In this document: positions 25,962 to 38,900 of the stretch, in pieces | How the letters are laid out: each line of letters begins with the position of its first letter | Numbering within the stretch: position 1 is the stretch's first letter | Assembly (NCBI GenBank): GCA_904063045.1 | Contig: CAJFCJ010000014.1 | Coordinates: forward strand, 868,001 to 932,000 | Length of the DNA: 64,000 nucleotides | Reading direction: 5' to 3' | Source: Dimorphilus gyrociliatus | Lineage: Eukaryota > Annelida > Polychaeta > Dinophilidae | Notes under the pieces: generated by a model | Databases searched by the model: none | What the model was told of the DNA's origin: nothing | What the model saw: the letters and a program-made list of their open reading frames with translations, nothing else | Translations under genes and position numbers: made by a program

Positions 25962-26600
25962 TTAAATATGTATACAATGCATAGAACATTTATATGATTG
26001 TTAACATCGTTCACAGCTCCGCACATTGAAACATCCCTAAAGTCAAGTAAAACTATGAGCGTAGATCTGGAAAGTGGTGAACCTTCTTTGAAAAGGGCTA
26101 ACTTAAAACAACCTCAAAGTGATAATCTACGTATTTTCTTAGTCTGGACAGAGTGCCTCGAAGATTGTGATTATTTCCCGGCGGCAGATTTTATTCAAAC
26201 AACTAAAACTGGCTTAGAACCGACGTCTGGTGGAAGTATGAAAGCAACATCCGCCTCAGATGTCTACGCAAAGCAAGTTGGAGAGACAGCCGTATTTATT
26301 ATTTTCGTTCATCCCTTAACTTCCGGTTTATTCCGGATACACCTGTCAAACCCCAATAGAGGTAATGAAAAGTGGTTTGGAACACCTCTGGTTGATGGCA
26401 TGGTTGTAAATAGAAGAGTTTTGGGTGTGTTGATAAGACAAACTGTTTTGAACGCCTGCAGGAAAAAGAGAATTGATTCTGATTCAAAACAATATTCAGC
26501 AGTAGCTAGAAAATATAAATTAAAGGATATTCTAGATAGATTCCGATGTTCAACAACAAAAGCGGAATTATATACGTCTCTTTTTCAAGATAGTCAATAG
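15734..26600 (+). CDS. RALGAPB: Ral GTPase-activating protein subunit beta
   Basis: Twenty-two exons join in frame to 1556 aa, close to the human length: 15734-16022, 16250-16531, 16596-16829, 17028-17163, 17230-17522, 17612-17727, 17833-17914, 19791-19966, 20028-20254, 20344-20447, 20509-20631, 20694-20822, 21236-21301, 21836-21916, 22874-22936, 23051-23137, 23538-23939, 23998-24344, 24417-24544, 24606-25182, 25234-25378 and 26017-26600. Family signatures appear in order: MYHGWSSVN start, [123 protein letters not shown] and LYTSLF. The beta subunit is a cytosolic scaffold with a Rap-GAP-like C-terminus. It complexes with RALGAPA1/2 to switch off RalA/B and feeds into mTORC1 and membrane traffic. 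Several small middle exons (13-16) encode Ser-rich linker, so their exact use is less certain. Confidence 0.93.
17915..19790 (+). repeat. RALGAPB intron 7: TA/CA microsatellites and TATACAGTATA copies
   Basis: This 1.9 kb intron is far longer than its 60-100 bp neighbours. It holds (TA)n tracts at about 18160-18260 and 19588-19630 and a compound (CA)n(TA)n tract at 18551-18613. The palindromic core TATACAGTATA, or its equally palindromic variant TATACTGTATA, recurs at about 18225-18241, 18601-18622, 18817-18832, 19026-19042 and 19308-19321. No ORF with protein character was found. Confidence 0.8.
21700..21748. repeat. TA/TG microsatellite in RALGAPB intron 13
   Basis: Alternating TA changing to TG, inside the 534 bp intron before exon 14. 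No coding signal. Confidence 0.75.
21917..22873 (+). other. RALGAPB intron 14 (957 bp)
   Basis: AT-rich intron flanked by donor CAC|gtaaac and acceptor gacag|GAAG. I see no recognisable exon in it. It lies in the Ser-rich linker part of the gene, where optional exons would be easy to miss. Confidence 0.5.
25379..26016 (+). repeat. RALGAPB intron 21 with TA repeats and a 46 bp perfect palindrome
   Basis: This 638 bp intron contains a (TA)n tract at about 25461-25492, a perfect 46 bp inverted repeat at 25496-25541 centred on GTATAC with TATACAGTATA on its left side, and a second long (TA)n tract at about 25913-25956. No coding signal. Confidence 0.8.
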
Positions 26601-26781
26601 AGGAATACGCAAACATTTCTCCAAGGAATATCTTCATTACAAACAATGAAAACAATTCAGATTCATATTTTTTTCGAGTGTTCAATCGAAATGCTTATGA
26701 GAAATCAATTTTTGCAGTGAATTTCGGTTTTTCCGAAATAGTAGTGTTTAAGCATATAATTGAGCAATTATTTTTTTTTTC

Positions 26782-26787
26782 AATAAA
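26782..26787 (+). terminator. RALGAPB poly(A) signal
   Basis: AATAAA about 180 bases after the RALGAPB stop codon, preceded by a T-run. It is the first canonical hexamer downstream of the stop that I noticed. Confidence 0.5.
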
Positions 26788-27194
26788 TTTTTTCATACGA
26801 GTAAACCAACTTTAGAATGAGTTGGAATTATATGGAAAAAATCTTTTATAAGCTTCTAATTGTTGTCTATAGGAAATCAGAGATCTTGCTCTTTGACAGT
26901 TTCAAGTGTCACTTTGCAACGGACTATTATGGGCTGAAAGCAGCTTTAGGGTTATTATAGAGAAAGGTGGTAATTTTCTAGAGCGGGAATAAATGAAATA
27001 AAATATATTCGAATATTTTTAGTTCTTTTACGGTGTCCGAGAATATACGCACGCGCACAGGAAGTATGTTATATCGTCGATATCGATATTCAGTATCGTG
27101 CGCCTGTTTAGAATAGACGATTCTGCCAGAGTTAAATAGTAATCACTAATTTTTGTTAATTATAAAAGCTTCTTTGTTAAATATATCATTTATA

Positions 27195-28647
<1,453 letters not shown>

Positions 28648-28651
28648 ACAT

Positions 28652-28657
28652 TCAATA
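28652..28657 (+). terminator. WDR5 poly(A) signal
   Basis: AATAAA begins a few bases after the WDR5 stop codon, implying a 3' UTR of only some tens of bases. The opposing NBN gene has its own AATAAA on the minus strand near 28724-28729, so the two transcript ends nearly abut or overlap. Confidence 0.6.
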
Positions 28658-28766
28658 AAGTTTTGTATAGTTTGCACAAGTGTATTCATTGTATGTATAT
28701 CAAAATTATCGGTTTAAGGAAATGTTTATTTTTCATTTGTAAAAGAAACAAAGTTTGGTAAATTTG

Positions 28767-31368
28767 TTAATTAAACAGCTCGCTAACTTTTTGGCTGGCA
28801 CTATCATTATCCAAGTATTGCTGCAATTAAATTCAAGCCATTTAATAAGTTAGAGATTGATGATATATTTACCTGTTTGGAGGTCCCTACAGTTGACAGA
28901 TCTTCAATAGTTTTTACAGTATGCTTGACCATATCTGATAGACCTATTACTTCAGGTAGTACATAATTCTTCCCCTACAACACACCTAATAAAGATAGTT
29001 CGAATGAATGTGAATTACTTACTTTGACTACTTTTTTGCGACGCTTTTCAATATCTCGAACCAAACTAGCAGATTTGACTGTAAATAGATCTCCATCAAC
29101 ATTCTGTAAATCATCATTTTCGGGCACATATTTACACTGAAAAAATCGCAAAATATTTTGAACTTTCCGATCAGAATATGATTATATGCATACATTGTTC
29201 GGAACTCTCTTTTTCGACAACCACTTATTAGTGGATTCAAGCATTTTAAATTTTCCTATATCATCATTTTGGACAATTTCCGTCCTCTTTTCACTTTTTG
29301 TGTCAATAATTCGTTCGACTTTTTTTACTTTTCTAGGGGGAGAGACAACCTTTGATTCCTGTCGCTGTATTGGAGAAGGCCATGGTATGGAGGACTGAAC
29401 AATATCTGATTCAGTGCTATTCTCTTCGTTTTCGTCAAAGTGTCTTTTACTACTTCTTCTGCTTTGAGTAGCATCCTTCTCTGTATTTATATCACTATCC
29501 TTGAATACACTGATACTTGATTTAGTAGATTCAAAGGTATTCTCCAATTTTATTGAGGCCGTATCGCTGGATATCCTAAATAATGCAATAACATGAATAA
29601 TTCAAGATACGAATAATTCAATGGCGTTACAAACCTTGAACGTTTACTGATAGTCTCTTCAAAAGATTCAGAAGGTCTGTAACATGAATAGATATTGTGA
29701 ATTTACTTACTCGGTTATTCAACAAAGTTACCTTTTTCTAGTGGGAGGAGAGCCGGTTGATGAAGATTTTGTATTAACAAATACGCTACATATCAATGAA
29801 AAATAAAAAAAGTAATTTAAAAAAATCAAACGTTACAGACTTAAATTGTGATTGTTCCGAATTTGTCTGCAATTGAGATTCTATAAAAGTTCAGAACCAT
29901 TAAGACAAAATAAGATTAAGAATATAGTTATTGCATACGCGCTGGTAAGTTAGGATCGCAGTATCCCATGGGATCACACTTTATCATAGCCATTGCTACA
30001 TCACTATCTGTTATAAATCGTTTTCCCAAGCTGTAAGTATATAATTATTATTAGTCTATATACAGAAAATATATCTGTAAATAAAAAAATACTCATTCAA
30101 TTTCTTTCTGATAAGGGGATACATATTCTTTACTGCAGTCGACTCTATTTTGCTTACATCAACTCCAAGTACGCATGTTTTAGGCTTTTCAATTTCTTGA
30201 CAAAGTAATTTAGCATCGTTCTCCGATTCAACTATTACAACTTTAGCGTCTAACTCTTTTAAAGCATTGGCTAGTAATGATTTCTATTAAAAAAAAAGAA
30301 CAAGTCATTCGTAGATTTTAAAAGATACTGTGTTTACTTTTTTTAAAAACCTACTTGATTTTTACTCATTAGAAAAAATTTCCATCCCCTTAATAGGTTA
30401 TTTCTCTTCAAATTTTCACTACAATCTACTGGCTTAACCCCCATTTCCTGTAAATTCACTGCTACAAACTTAGGTAGATGCCTGAATTTACAAGTAGAGC
30501 TTAAAGACTCTTCGAGAATATAAAAATTTCGTATCTTACTCTCTAGGATCAGGAGATTCGCTATTTTTTAAGTGAAAATCTTGCATCAATTTTGTAATAA
30601 AACTTCTTTGTACAATAGGTTTTCCAGATGCCAACGCACAGACAACCTTAACAAATATATTAGTTATTAGCTTATTAGATTTTAAATCATTTCTCACCTT
30701 TTTCGTTAGGATAATTTTGTTGCTTAAGCAATGAGTAACATCAGACGACCACTCATTTACCATATGACCTCCAAGAGTTAAAATATCATTTTCTACTATT
30801 CTTTTCTCTTCAAAATTTAATCCCGAAGGACAGATAACAAAAGGTTCATAAACAATTCTAGTATATTGAAGTAGGAACTTTAGAAATGCAGTTTTCAACC
30901 ACTATGGTATTACTCACTTATAACTTGATTTTCCAATCCAGAAAACTGTAGGCTCTGCAATATCTATTTCGCCGCCTTTAATAGTTTTGTTTTTAGGTTG
31001 AAACATTGTTCCTGAAGTGGATTTATCCATAAATTTTATTATGGGAAATATTTTAGAGTTATTCTAAAAATAATTGAAAAACATGTATTTATAGCATTGA
31101 TTTTACAATTAAACCAACTATTTCATTCCGGTTAAATTTAAGCGTTAATGTAGCATGCTCTCTACTCATAGCCTTATTTTCAGGAAATGATAGATCACAA
31201 TTCGGCGATCTTCCAAGTTTGTATTCTTTATTTGTGAAAAGATGATAACAAACTTTTTCTCCTGTTGAAAGATCAATTAATCAGTCATTTTTAAAGCTTT
31301 TCAAGACTTAATTTACCTTCGACATTCGATCTAGTATATTTATTTGGAAGGGAATGTATGCTCCACAT
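28767..31368 (-). CDS. NBN: Nibrin (NBS1), FHA-BRCT subunit of the MRE11-RAD50-NBS1 complex
   Basis: Fifteen exons join in frame to 601 aa: 31368-31317, 31261-31119, 31063-30918, 30857-30698, 30646-30540, 30481-30355, 30283-30093, 30030-29939, 29880-29841, 29785-29732, 29676-29635, 29575-29194, 29136-29023, 28974-28873 and 28820-28767. The FHA domain (about 1-105) keeps the phosphopeptide residues: YKLGRS and MSREHATL. BRCT 1 follows (LTLGGHMVNEWSSDVTHCL, CALASGKPIVQRSF), then BRCT 2 (RGWKFFLM, AKVVIVESENDAKLL), FITDSDVAMAMI and a CDP motif. A long disordered region leads to the MRE11-binding segment (KRRKKVVKGKNYVLPEVIGLSDMV). In animals NBN recruits MRE11-RAD50 to DNA breaks and activates ATM. 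The C-terminus ends in SASQKVSELFN, and I do not see the FxF/Y ATM-binding tail of vertebrate NBN. Confidence 0.92.
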
Positions 31369-31701
31369 TGTTATTCGTTAAAAATATACTTTGCTCTTTC
31401 GAATGTTCTGCTCCCAGAAACCGGAAACGGAACTGAGTTTGGGAAATATCGAATTCACGTGAGATTATCGATAGTGAAAGAAGAAGTATGATTTTTTAAA
31501 ACCGGAAAATTAGTTCCCAAATAACGAAACTATCGAGTATAGGAACTGAAAGAAAAAATTCGTTTATCGATTTCATCTAGGCCTACTCTTATTTCTGCCA
31601 GCCTTCGAAAAATTGTATTCGACAGGAAACGGAAACTGCCTTTGTCCGCTACTCAAAAAGACTAGACCACAATTATTTGTTATGCTCAAATAACCTGAAA
31701 A
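31369..31701. promoter_or_regulatory. Divergent promoter between NBN and TAF8, with ETS-like CCGGAA sites
   Basis: 333 bp lie between the two start codons. CCGGAA cores occur at 31421-31426 and 31502-31507, with similar GGAAAC elements nearby. ETS-family motifs are common in housekeeping bidirectional promoters of animals. Activity is inferred. Confidence 0.5.
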
Positions 31702-32797
31702 ATGAGTTCCACAGAAAAAGACGACTATGATGTTGCAATTCAAAAAGCTCTTAAAGCCAGCATTGGTGCTATTTTGCAAATGATTGGATTTGAAGCAGCT
31801 AATCCGATTGCTCTGTCAACTTTAACTGAGATGCTTCGAAGTTGTAAGTAATTTTGTTCAAATTTTAACTTAATTGATTTACTTCTTGAAATAGGAAGTA
31901 ACATTCTAAATCATTCTGATTTAATGTGCATTTAAAAAATATTAATTTTTGTTAGACTTGACTGAGATCGGTAAACAGGCAAAAATGATATGCGAAGCTG
32001 CTAATAGAACTGAACCGATTATTTCTGATATAAGTCTTGCTCTTATTGAAATGGGTATGCTACTTCTTTGAATTTGTTACTCTCTTTAGTTCTATATTAT
32101 AAATCGATTAGGTAACGATATTACGAAAATAGAGGACTTTTCGAAACGGCCAATGAGATTAGTAAATTTCGATCGTAAGTAAATAAAAATTATTTATAAA
32201 AATATGCTAAATAAATAACTTGCTAATTAAGAGGCTACGTCTACAACAAAACCCCCAATGAAAACTTTAAGGGTTGGTCAACGTCCAGACATGCCTGGCT
32301 ATGTACCATCATATTTGCCAAGCTTTCCTGATCCCCATACTTATATGTCGAGGCAACCCGATCCTCCATCTCATGGTAATGAATGCAGTTTCACATTTAT
32401 AACTTTATTGAAGTATTATAATGATTGTTATTAGGCACTTATGCTGAACTCAGGGAAAAAGCAGCATCTCAAAAGCGAGACGTCGAGAGAGCTTTAACAA
32501 CTTTGATTGCAAAAACTGGTGAAACAGACCTCATTTTCGAAGATGATCCGCTAGCTTTTCCTTGTAATATTTTTATAATAGTAAAAGATATCTTTAATTA
32601 ATCTTTAAAATCTCCTTCTAGTGATAGCCAATGCTAAACAGCCGTTACCCTACATAGACGCCTTGTTACCGAAAGAGTATGATACCGTAACTTCTGAAGA
32701 AACAGGGACTGATGCTAATAGTGATAATCCTTACCTCCGACCAATTAAAATGCCTCAATTAAAGAAAAAAGGAAAAACTTTCATTCCTATTAAATGA
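31702..32797 (+). CDS. TAF8: TAF8, TFIID subunit
   Basis: Six exons join in frame to 250 aa: 31702-31843, 31956-32054, 32112-32174, 32232-32375, 32435-32563 and 32622-32797. All five introns are phase 1. An N-terminal bromo-associated histone fold (about residues 10-85: IGAILQMIGFEAANPIALSTLTEML, then LTEIGKQAKMICEAANRTEP and DISLALIEMG) pairs with TAF10. The TAF8 C-terminal domain follows with its family motif PDMPGYVPSYLPSFPDPHTY. A lysine-rich end (LKKKGKTFIP) fits a nuclear localisation role. TAF8 delivers TAF10 to the nucleus and links lobes of TFIID. The gene is slightly shorter than human TAF8 (310 aa), mostly through a short tail. It is convergent with TTC4, with 97 bp between stop codons. 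Confidence 0.93.
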
Positions 32798-32894
32798 TTC
32801 AAAATTATGATCAAATTTTTTATATTTTGGGACTGTTGATAGAAAAAAACCGTTACATATCATATCTTGTGAAAAATAGCTTTTGTACATATTT

Positions 32895-34696
32895 TCAAGT
32901 TTCAAATTTGTATTTCTTAAGAAAATCCTCACTAAATGAACTGTTTTTAGGTAGTAAAATAAAAGCCGGAGTTCCATCCTCAACAAAGAATCTTTTGGAT
33001 AAAAAAATTGAATTTCTTATTAATCCGAAAAGAGAGAAACAAATATAATTTAAAACTAACTTTTTCATTTTCAAGGCTTCCAATAATTTCATCGACGGTC
33101 GAATTTTATACAATTTTCTTTCGTCCTTGTTTTCAAAAAAAATCTGGATTTGACGAAGAACATTTATTTTTTTGGTTATTGTAATTAAAAGAAGCAAATT
33201 ACTTTCCCTCTTTTGACAACTGACCTCTAAATTATTATATTTATACTTAAATTCAGTATCCCAAGGGGGTGGTTCGCAATCTTTAGCAAATATTACTTTT
33301 AAATGGTCAGCGAAACTATTTTCATAAATGAAAAAGGTAATTAGACTAATGCCATGTAATTAAAACTAATTTCTTACGAATCAGCTTCTTGGAACTCTTG
33401 TATAAAGTCAGTTTGACCATACTCTGGATATAAAAACATTACAGGCCAAACCATGCTACCATCTTCAGAAAGATAGACAGATACTCCGGAATGACAATTC
33501 TCCAAGTCGACTTTCTCTATTTGCTCTTCATTTGATAGATCAACAACATTTCCGTCCATGGTTAATCTTATGCCTCTTGTCTAAAATATTACATTTAGAG
33601 TTATCAGTTTTCATTATTACTATTATAAAAATAACTAACTTTTATAGCCGACATTAAGTCAGTCTTTTTCCTTAATAGTCTCTTTCTTTCGGCTATAGCT
33701 TTTCTCTCTTTTTTATTTTTCTCTATCTAAAATTGCTGCTTTTAACGACCCAGTAAAAATATTTCGAATATAATATAGTTACCAATTTTGTTTTGGCTTC
33801 TTCGTTGAGTTTTTGTATTTTTTCTTGCGATTCATCTAACTATAAAATTAATGATATGTTTCTTTAAAAAAACTACAAATACACATAATATATGTGCAAA
33901 AATGAGCTATTCTTACCAACAGGCCATATTTACACCATTCCATAGCGTCATCGAATCTAGATAACTTTATACAACACTCTGCTCCCTTTATTACAGCTTT
34001 CATGTGATCCTTCTTAAACTTACGTGCCAAGGAAGCATCTCGTAAAGCTGAACCGTAATTACCTTAAATAACATATATTTCCGTCTCTTAATGTTTGCCT
34101 AAAATAATAACTTAATAAGAAATAATTATTTTATACCTCGGTGATAATTAGCTGCTGCTCGATTTGAATATAAAATAGCATTTAAATCCTTGTCCGGACA
34201 TTTTTCTTCAATACCTGCCGTATAATTATCTATTGCCCATTTATACTTCTTGAGTTTAAAATGTCTATTTCCTTCTTCTTTATAACTTTCAGCATTTTCT
34301 ATAATAATTGCTAATTTAAAAAAGCACTAATTATTTCTATAGAGTTAAAACACCTCGAGTATCCTCTGTTTCATATTTTAAACTCATAAGAGCTTGAACG
34401 TACTCGTTGTCCACATCACTCGGCTTTATTTCTTTCATGAAGGCTGGATGTCTGTCTAGTTCCTGGAGAGAATAATATACATTTAATCTTTACTAATTCA
34501 TTATACATGCTTGCTTTAAGTAACTTACAGCTAAAAGTTCTTCGATAGGCTTATCTTCTAAAGCACTATTGCCTTTTGATGTTGCCAATTTTTTTTCTAG
34601 AAATTCATCAAAATCCTTATTAATTTGATCGATAAGTTCATTTCTCTCTTCATCCGTGTAATTTTGGGGTTTAGTTTGAGAATCTCCAGTTGCCAT
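32895..34696 (-). CDS. TTC4: TTC4 (CNS1-like HSP90/HSP70 co-chaperone), TPR protein
   Basis: Ten exons join in frame to 400 aa: 34696-34529, 34462-34354, 34298-34137, 34062-33917, 33839-33783, 33726-33640, 33580-33378, 33315-33225, 33143-33061 and 32991-32895. After HPAFM and an acidic linker, three TPR motifs span about residues 85-190 (YKEEGNRHFKLKKYKWAIDNYT, LYSNRAAANYHRGNYGSALRDA, AVIKGAECCIKLSRFDDAMEWC) with carboxylate-clamp-type residues. A charged coiled coil (EKNKKERKAIAERKRLLRKK) leads to the C-terminal wheel domain typical of TTC4/Cns1 (VWPVMFLYPEYGQTDFIQEF, PPWD, FENKDERKLYKI, GTPAFILL). Known role: client transfer between HSP70 and HSP90, translation-factor folding and nuclear transport. 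The last two introns (33144-33224 and 32992-33060) are multiples of three and stop-free. The spliced form matches the family better. Confidence 0.93.
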
Positions 34697-35065
34697 TTTA
34701 AATACACTATAGGTTTAACGGAGACTCCTATCTTTTTACTTGATTCGTATTATCTCACGTGTGATGGGCGATAATTGAAATATATTAAAAATGCACCAGT
34801 TTTTAAACTATAGAACTACTACAAATTACATTCGAGAATTTTTTTTACCAAAACTTACTATGGTTTCGTATATTTAAGTACTAAAGAAAAGAGATCCAAA
34901 AAATAACCTCGAATCAACACTTTCTTTTTGTGTTTAGTCAGATTATTATGAAATAATTATTGCCTGTAATACTGTTTCATAGCAATGTAAAAAGGAAAAA
35001 GACTAGAAAATTTAGTAAAATATTGATGTATTTCATTCATTTTGATTAACTTTGTTGAATCGGCT

Positions 35066-35726
35066 TTAAGTACTTAAACTTTTGATTCCTGTTACTTCAT
35101 CAAGAAAAGAGATAAATAGTTCAGGATTTCCCGGTATATATGGTTTCAAATCACTTAAATTGATTGTAGATAAATATTCAGCAAGGTTTTGGCAGTTTGT
35201 ATAATAACAAAATCCTTCTTTTTGCAGTTGATCTGCTAATTCTAATTGATGGTTATTCATGAGATTATCATTAACGACAACAAGTAAATGCTTTTTAGCA
35301 GTTAAAACTTCAAGAGATGTTCCAGCTCCTAAAAGATAATTTAATATCAGTAAAAGTTAGGCTTATTATATAAAGAAACAGCTACGTCTTAGGATGAGGC
35401 GGATGATATTTGAAAATAAGAATTATATTTACTCACCAGCGTGACTTATCACTAGATCAGCTTTGTTAATATCTTCTATAATTTTATTTTTATATTTGTA
35501 GTATTCTACATCAAGTATTTTTGAAGTTGTATCAGGTATAAAGGTACCTCGACCAATTTGGAGGAGAAGTTTTTTGAACCCTCGCTTTTTAAGCGCCTGT
35601 AGCAATAACGTATATAAATATTATAATTTATATAATTGTATAAGTTACCTTTAAGCATTGATCACTGCATACTTCTCTTATTAAATCATTAAAAGAAGTC
35701 GTGCCTACTGTTACGAAAGCCAACAT
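35066..35726 (-). CDS. ALG13: ALG13, catalytic subunit of UDP-GlcNAc transferase (short form)
   Basis: Three exons join in frame to 166 aa: 35726-35649, 35596-35437 and 35328-35066. The length equals the short catalytic ALG13 of yeast and human isoform 2. Family motifs are visible: FVTVGTTSFNDLI at the N-terminus, LLLQIGRGTFIP, ADLVISHAGAGTSLEVL (UDP-GlcNAc-binding loop of the GT28 C-lobe) and NDNLMNNHQLELADQL. It pairs with membrane-bound ALG14 on the cytosolic ER face and adds the second GlcNAc to dolichol-PP-GlcNAc in N-glycan assembly. There is no OTU or Tudor extension here. The gene is head-to-head with POLG. Confidence 0.95.
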
Positions 35727-35947
35727 AGCTAATAGAAAACGGGTTGTTGAAAATGAATATTTTACTTATATTTCAAAAAAATACTAAGGTCGATAGAATA
35801 CAGAATGTTTGCTACGGTAAACATTCCCGCTAAAAGTATCAAAAATAACTTATTGCATTTAAATAGAAGCAGAACAAGTAATCCAAATTAGTAAAGATTG
35901 GTAATAAAAAATTAAATCAAAGTTTTCACAACCATCTGTAATAAACA
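35727..35947. promoter_or_regulatory. Divergent promoter between ALG13 and POLG
   Basis: 221 bp between opposing start codons. The sequence is AT-rich without a clear TATA box or other motif. The inference of a shared promoter rests on geometry alone. Confidence 0.45.
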
Positions 35948-38900
35948 ATGTTTTCACGCTATTGCAAACGAATAGCAAGATGCAATCGTCTTGGATTATG
36001 CCAGAGATATATTTATATTAGTCATACGAACCAAACGGATAAACGATATAATGAAATAGGCATTCAAATGCTTTCGGAAAATCTTTATAAGCAAATCTTT
36101 AAGAAGGAAAAAAGTAAAAAAAATATTAATATTGAAGCAATCAATAAACATTTAAAAGCACATGATTTGCATAATAAAAGTACTGATGTACTTGAAGATG
36201 TAGATTTGGTATTACCCAACCTTCGAGGAGAAAATCTTGATGAACACTTTAGAAATATAGCTTTAGATATATCTAAACCATATTTCGACATTGCCGAGAG
36301 ACTGCTCACTTGCGATATTCCCAACAAACCAAAACATTGGGAATATAGGGCTGGCTGGACAAAGTATACATCTACTGGATGGGAAAGTGTGGAATTTCCA
36401 GACGAAGAAGGATTAATAGTCGACGTAGAAGTTGCAGTCGTTCATGGAAATACTCCAGTAATAGCTACAGCAGTTTCCCCAACGGCATGGTATGTGTTAA
36501 AGACTCTGCCAATTTATATTACTATTGGTCTAACTAGATTCTCCACTAAATAATCTTCTTCTTTCCTAGGTATTCTTGGTGTAGTAAATATCTCGTTGAT
36601 AAAGATTGTGTTGAAACTAAACTTTCATTGAACCATTTAATTCCTATGGAATCATCTCCTTCCGATTTAGATCCATTCAAGAACTTTAAACCTCGTCTAT
36701 TTATTGGTCATAATTGCAGTTACGACCGATCATTTATGAGGGAACAGTATTTTCTCCAAGTAATATCATTATAACTCTTTTTTTTACCATTAAAATTCTA
36801 CTTTTATATTACATTATACTCTCCTGTAGCCGTCCAAATCCCGGTTTTTGGATACTATGTCTCTCCATATTGCAATTTCTGGCTTAACTAGTCTACAAAG
36901 AACACTATTTATCGCTAAGAAGAGTGATAGCAAAAGGAAAGAGGTTTTAGAGTATGAACAAAGTATGCATCAGAGAAGATCTTTGCCGGTTAGTTATAAT
37001 ATAAAGGATTCATTCTTTTTTATCAAGGATAGTCATTTTATTTATTTTTTCTGATAGAATTTTCAATGGATTAAAGAATCATCTTTAAATAACTTAAGCG
37101 ATGTTTATCGTCTACACTGCGGGGGTGACGCTTTGAAAAAATCAGACAGAGATATATTCGTTAAAGGAAGTCTGCAGGAAATAAGAGATCAATTCCAGGT
37201 AAAGTTAACTTAAAGAAGTAATTGCTTATCTTACATGCATGTAAAATGAATACGAATACTTTAATTATCAAAGGAACTTACTTCTTACTGTTGTGAAGAT
37301 GTTTTGGCAACAGCAAAAGTATATAGAGCTCTTTGGCCTCAATTTAAAAACAGGTAAACTATCGGATGAATATGAATTTTTCATTTCATTTCATCTATTA
37401 TATTAGATTTCCTCATCCTGTGACATTTGCTGGTATGCTTGAAATGGGATCGGCATATTTACCTATTAACGAAAACTGGCATAAATACATACTTAATTCT
37501 GAGAAGGCTTATAATTCGTTAAATGGTAAAGTACTAGAAATCCTGATGGATGAAGCAGATAATGCTCTTAAACTAACCCAGGAAAAGTATAATTACTGTC
37601 CTAATAGTTATATTCATATTAAAAATGAATATAAAATATACCTATATTCAATAGATATACAAATGATCCTTGGCTACACGATTTAAATTGGACTGTAAAG
37701 GTTGTAGATGAGAAAAAAGTTAATCTTAAATACAAAGAAATGATTAAGGAAATGTCATCTCGAGATCGTGCTGAAAAAACTAGAATTGCAATGAAATATT
37801 CTCCCTTATTACCCAAGAGATGTGTTCATATGGTTGGATATCCTGAGTAAATAATCATTTTCGAAATCAATGAAGAAGAATACGGATTTAATATACGTAC
37901 TTATTCCTTTTTAGATGGTATAGAGAACTTTGTCCGAAACATTATGAAGTCTCTATTCAAAAACCTTGGGGTCCTTCTAACATAAGTACACTTAGGAGAA
38001 TAACACCAAAGCTACTTAGACTGACTTGGGATGGATTCCCTCTGCATTATAGGTTTTACGACAAGTTTTCCTCATCATAACCGTTTGTCTAATTCAATAT
38101 CTTCTTTTACATATAGTTCATCTCACGGATGGGGATACCTAGTGCCAAAGGAAGAGTTTTTACTTGGCGAGTCATTAGAAGGAGAGATTTTAGAGGACGA
38201 ATGTCACTTTCCATCTATGTAAGGCATTGTATATAATTGACCTATTTACCGGCTAACAACAACAATATCTATTATTCAGATCAGCGCTTGAAATTTGCAA
38301 AGAAACGATGAAATTTTCTCCCGATTCGAAATTAAACTATGAAGAGAAAATGATTGATATTTTATCTAAAATAGAGAATGCAGAAGATCCGAAAGAAAAG
38401 AATAAACTTTGGCAAGAATTAAAAAAACACGACATGAAAGAAAAGAATAAACGCCGCAAACAGGTTTTCCGCTCTTTTTTCCATTGTACTCAACAATTGT
38501 ACAGTTGTGTTCTACTCAGAGAGGATCGAATAGAATGCCCTTTTATCATCAAGGAAACGGACCCCATACGGACGTAGAAATACCAGGGTTTTATTTCTTT
38601 AAGCTACCACATAAAGATGGTCCGGATGCCAATTGTGGTAACCCTCTTTCGAAGGATTATATACCGAAATTCGAAGAAGGAATTTTACGTTCTTATAGCG
38701 GTGGAAAAGCCGATAGAATTATGCTATTTAGTCAAATGTGCTCATATTGGAAAATGAATAGAGAACGAATAATGTAAAAGGAATATTACAGTCAATTTAA
38801 AACGTTAACAACTAATATATTCCCTTATTGGTCCATAGGCAACAAATATGTATAAGTCTACCGAAAGAAACCCTACCTGGCTATTTGAACAAGTTGTTTT

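Noticed and set aside
32794..33048. 84-codon plus-strand ORF after TAF8
   Set aside because: Antisense to the last exons of TTC4 and begins at the TAF8 stop. No protein features.
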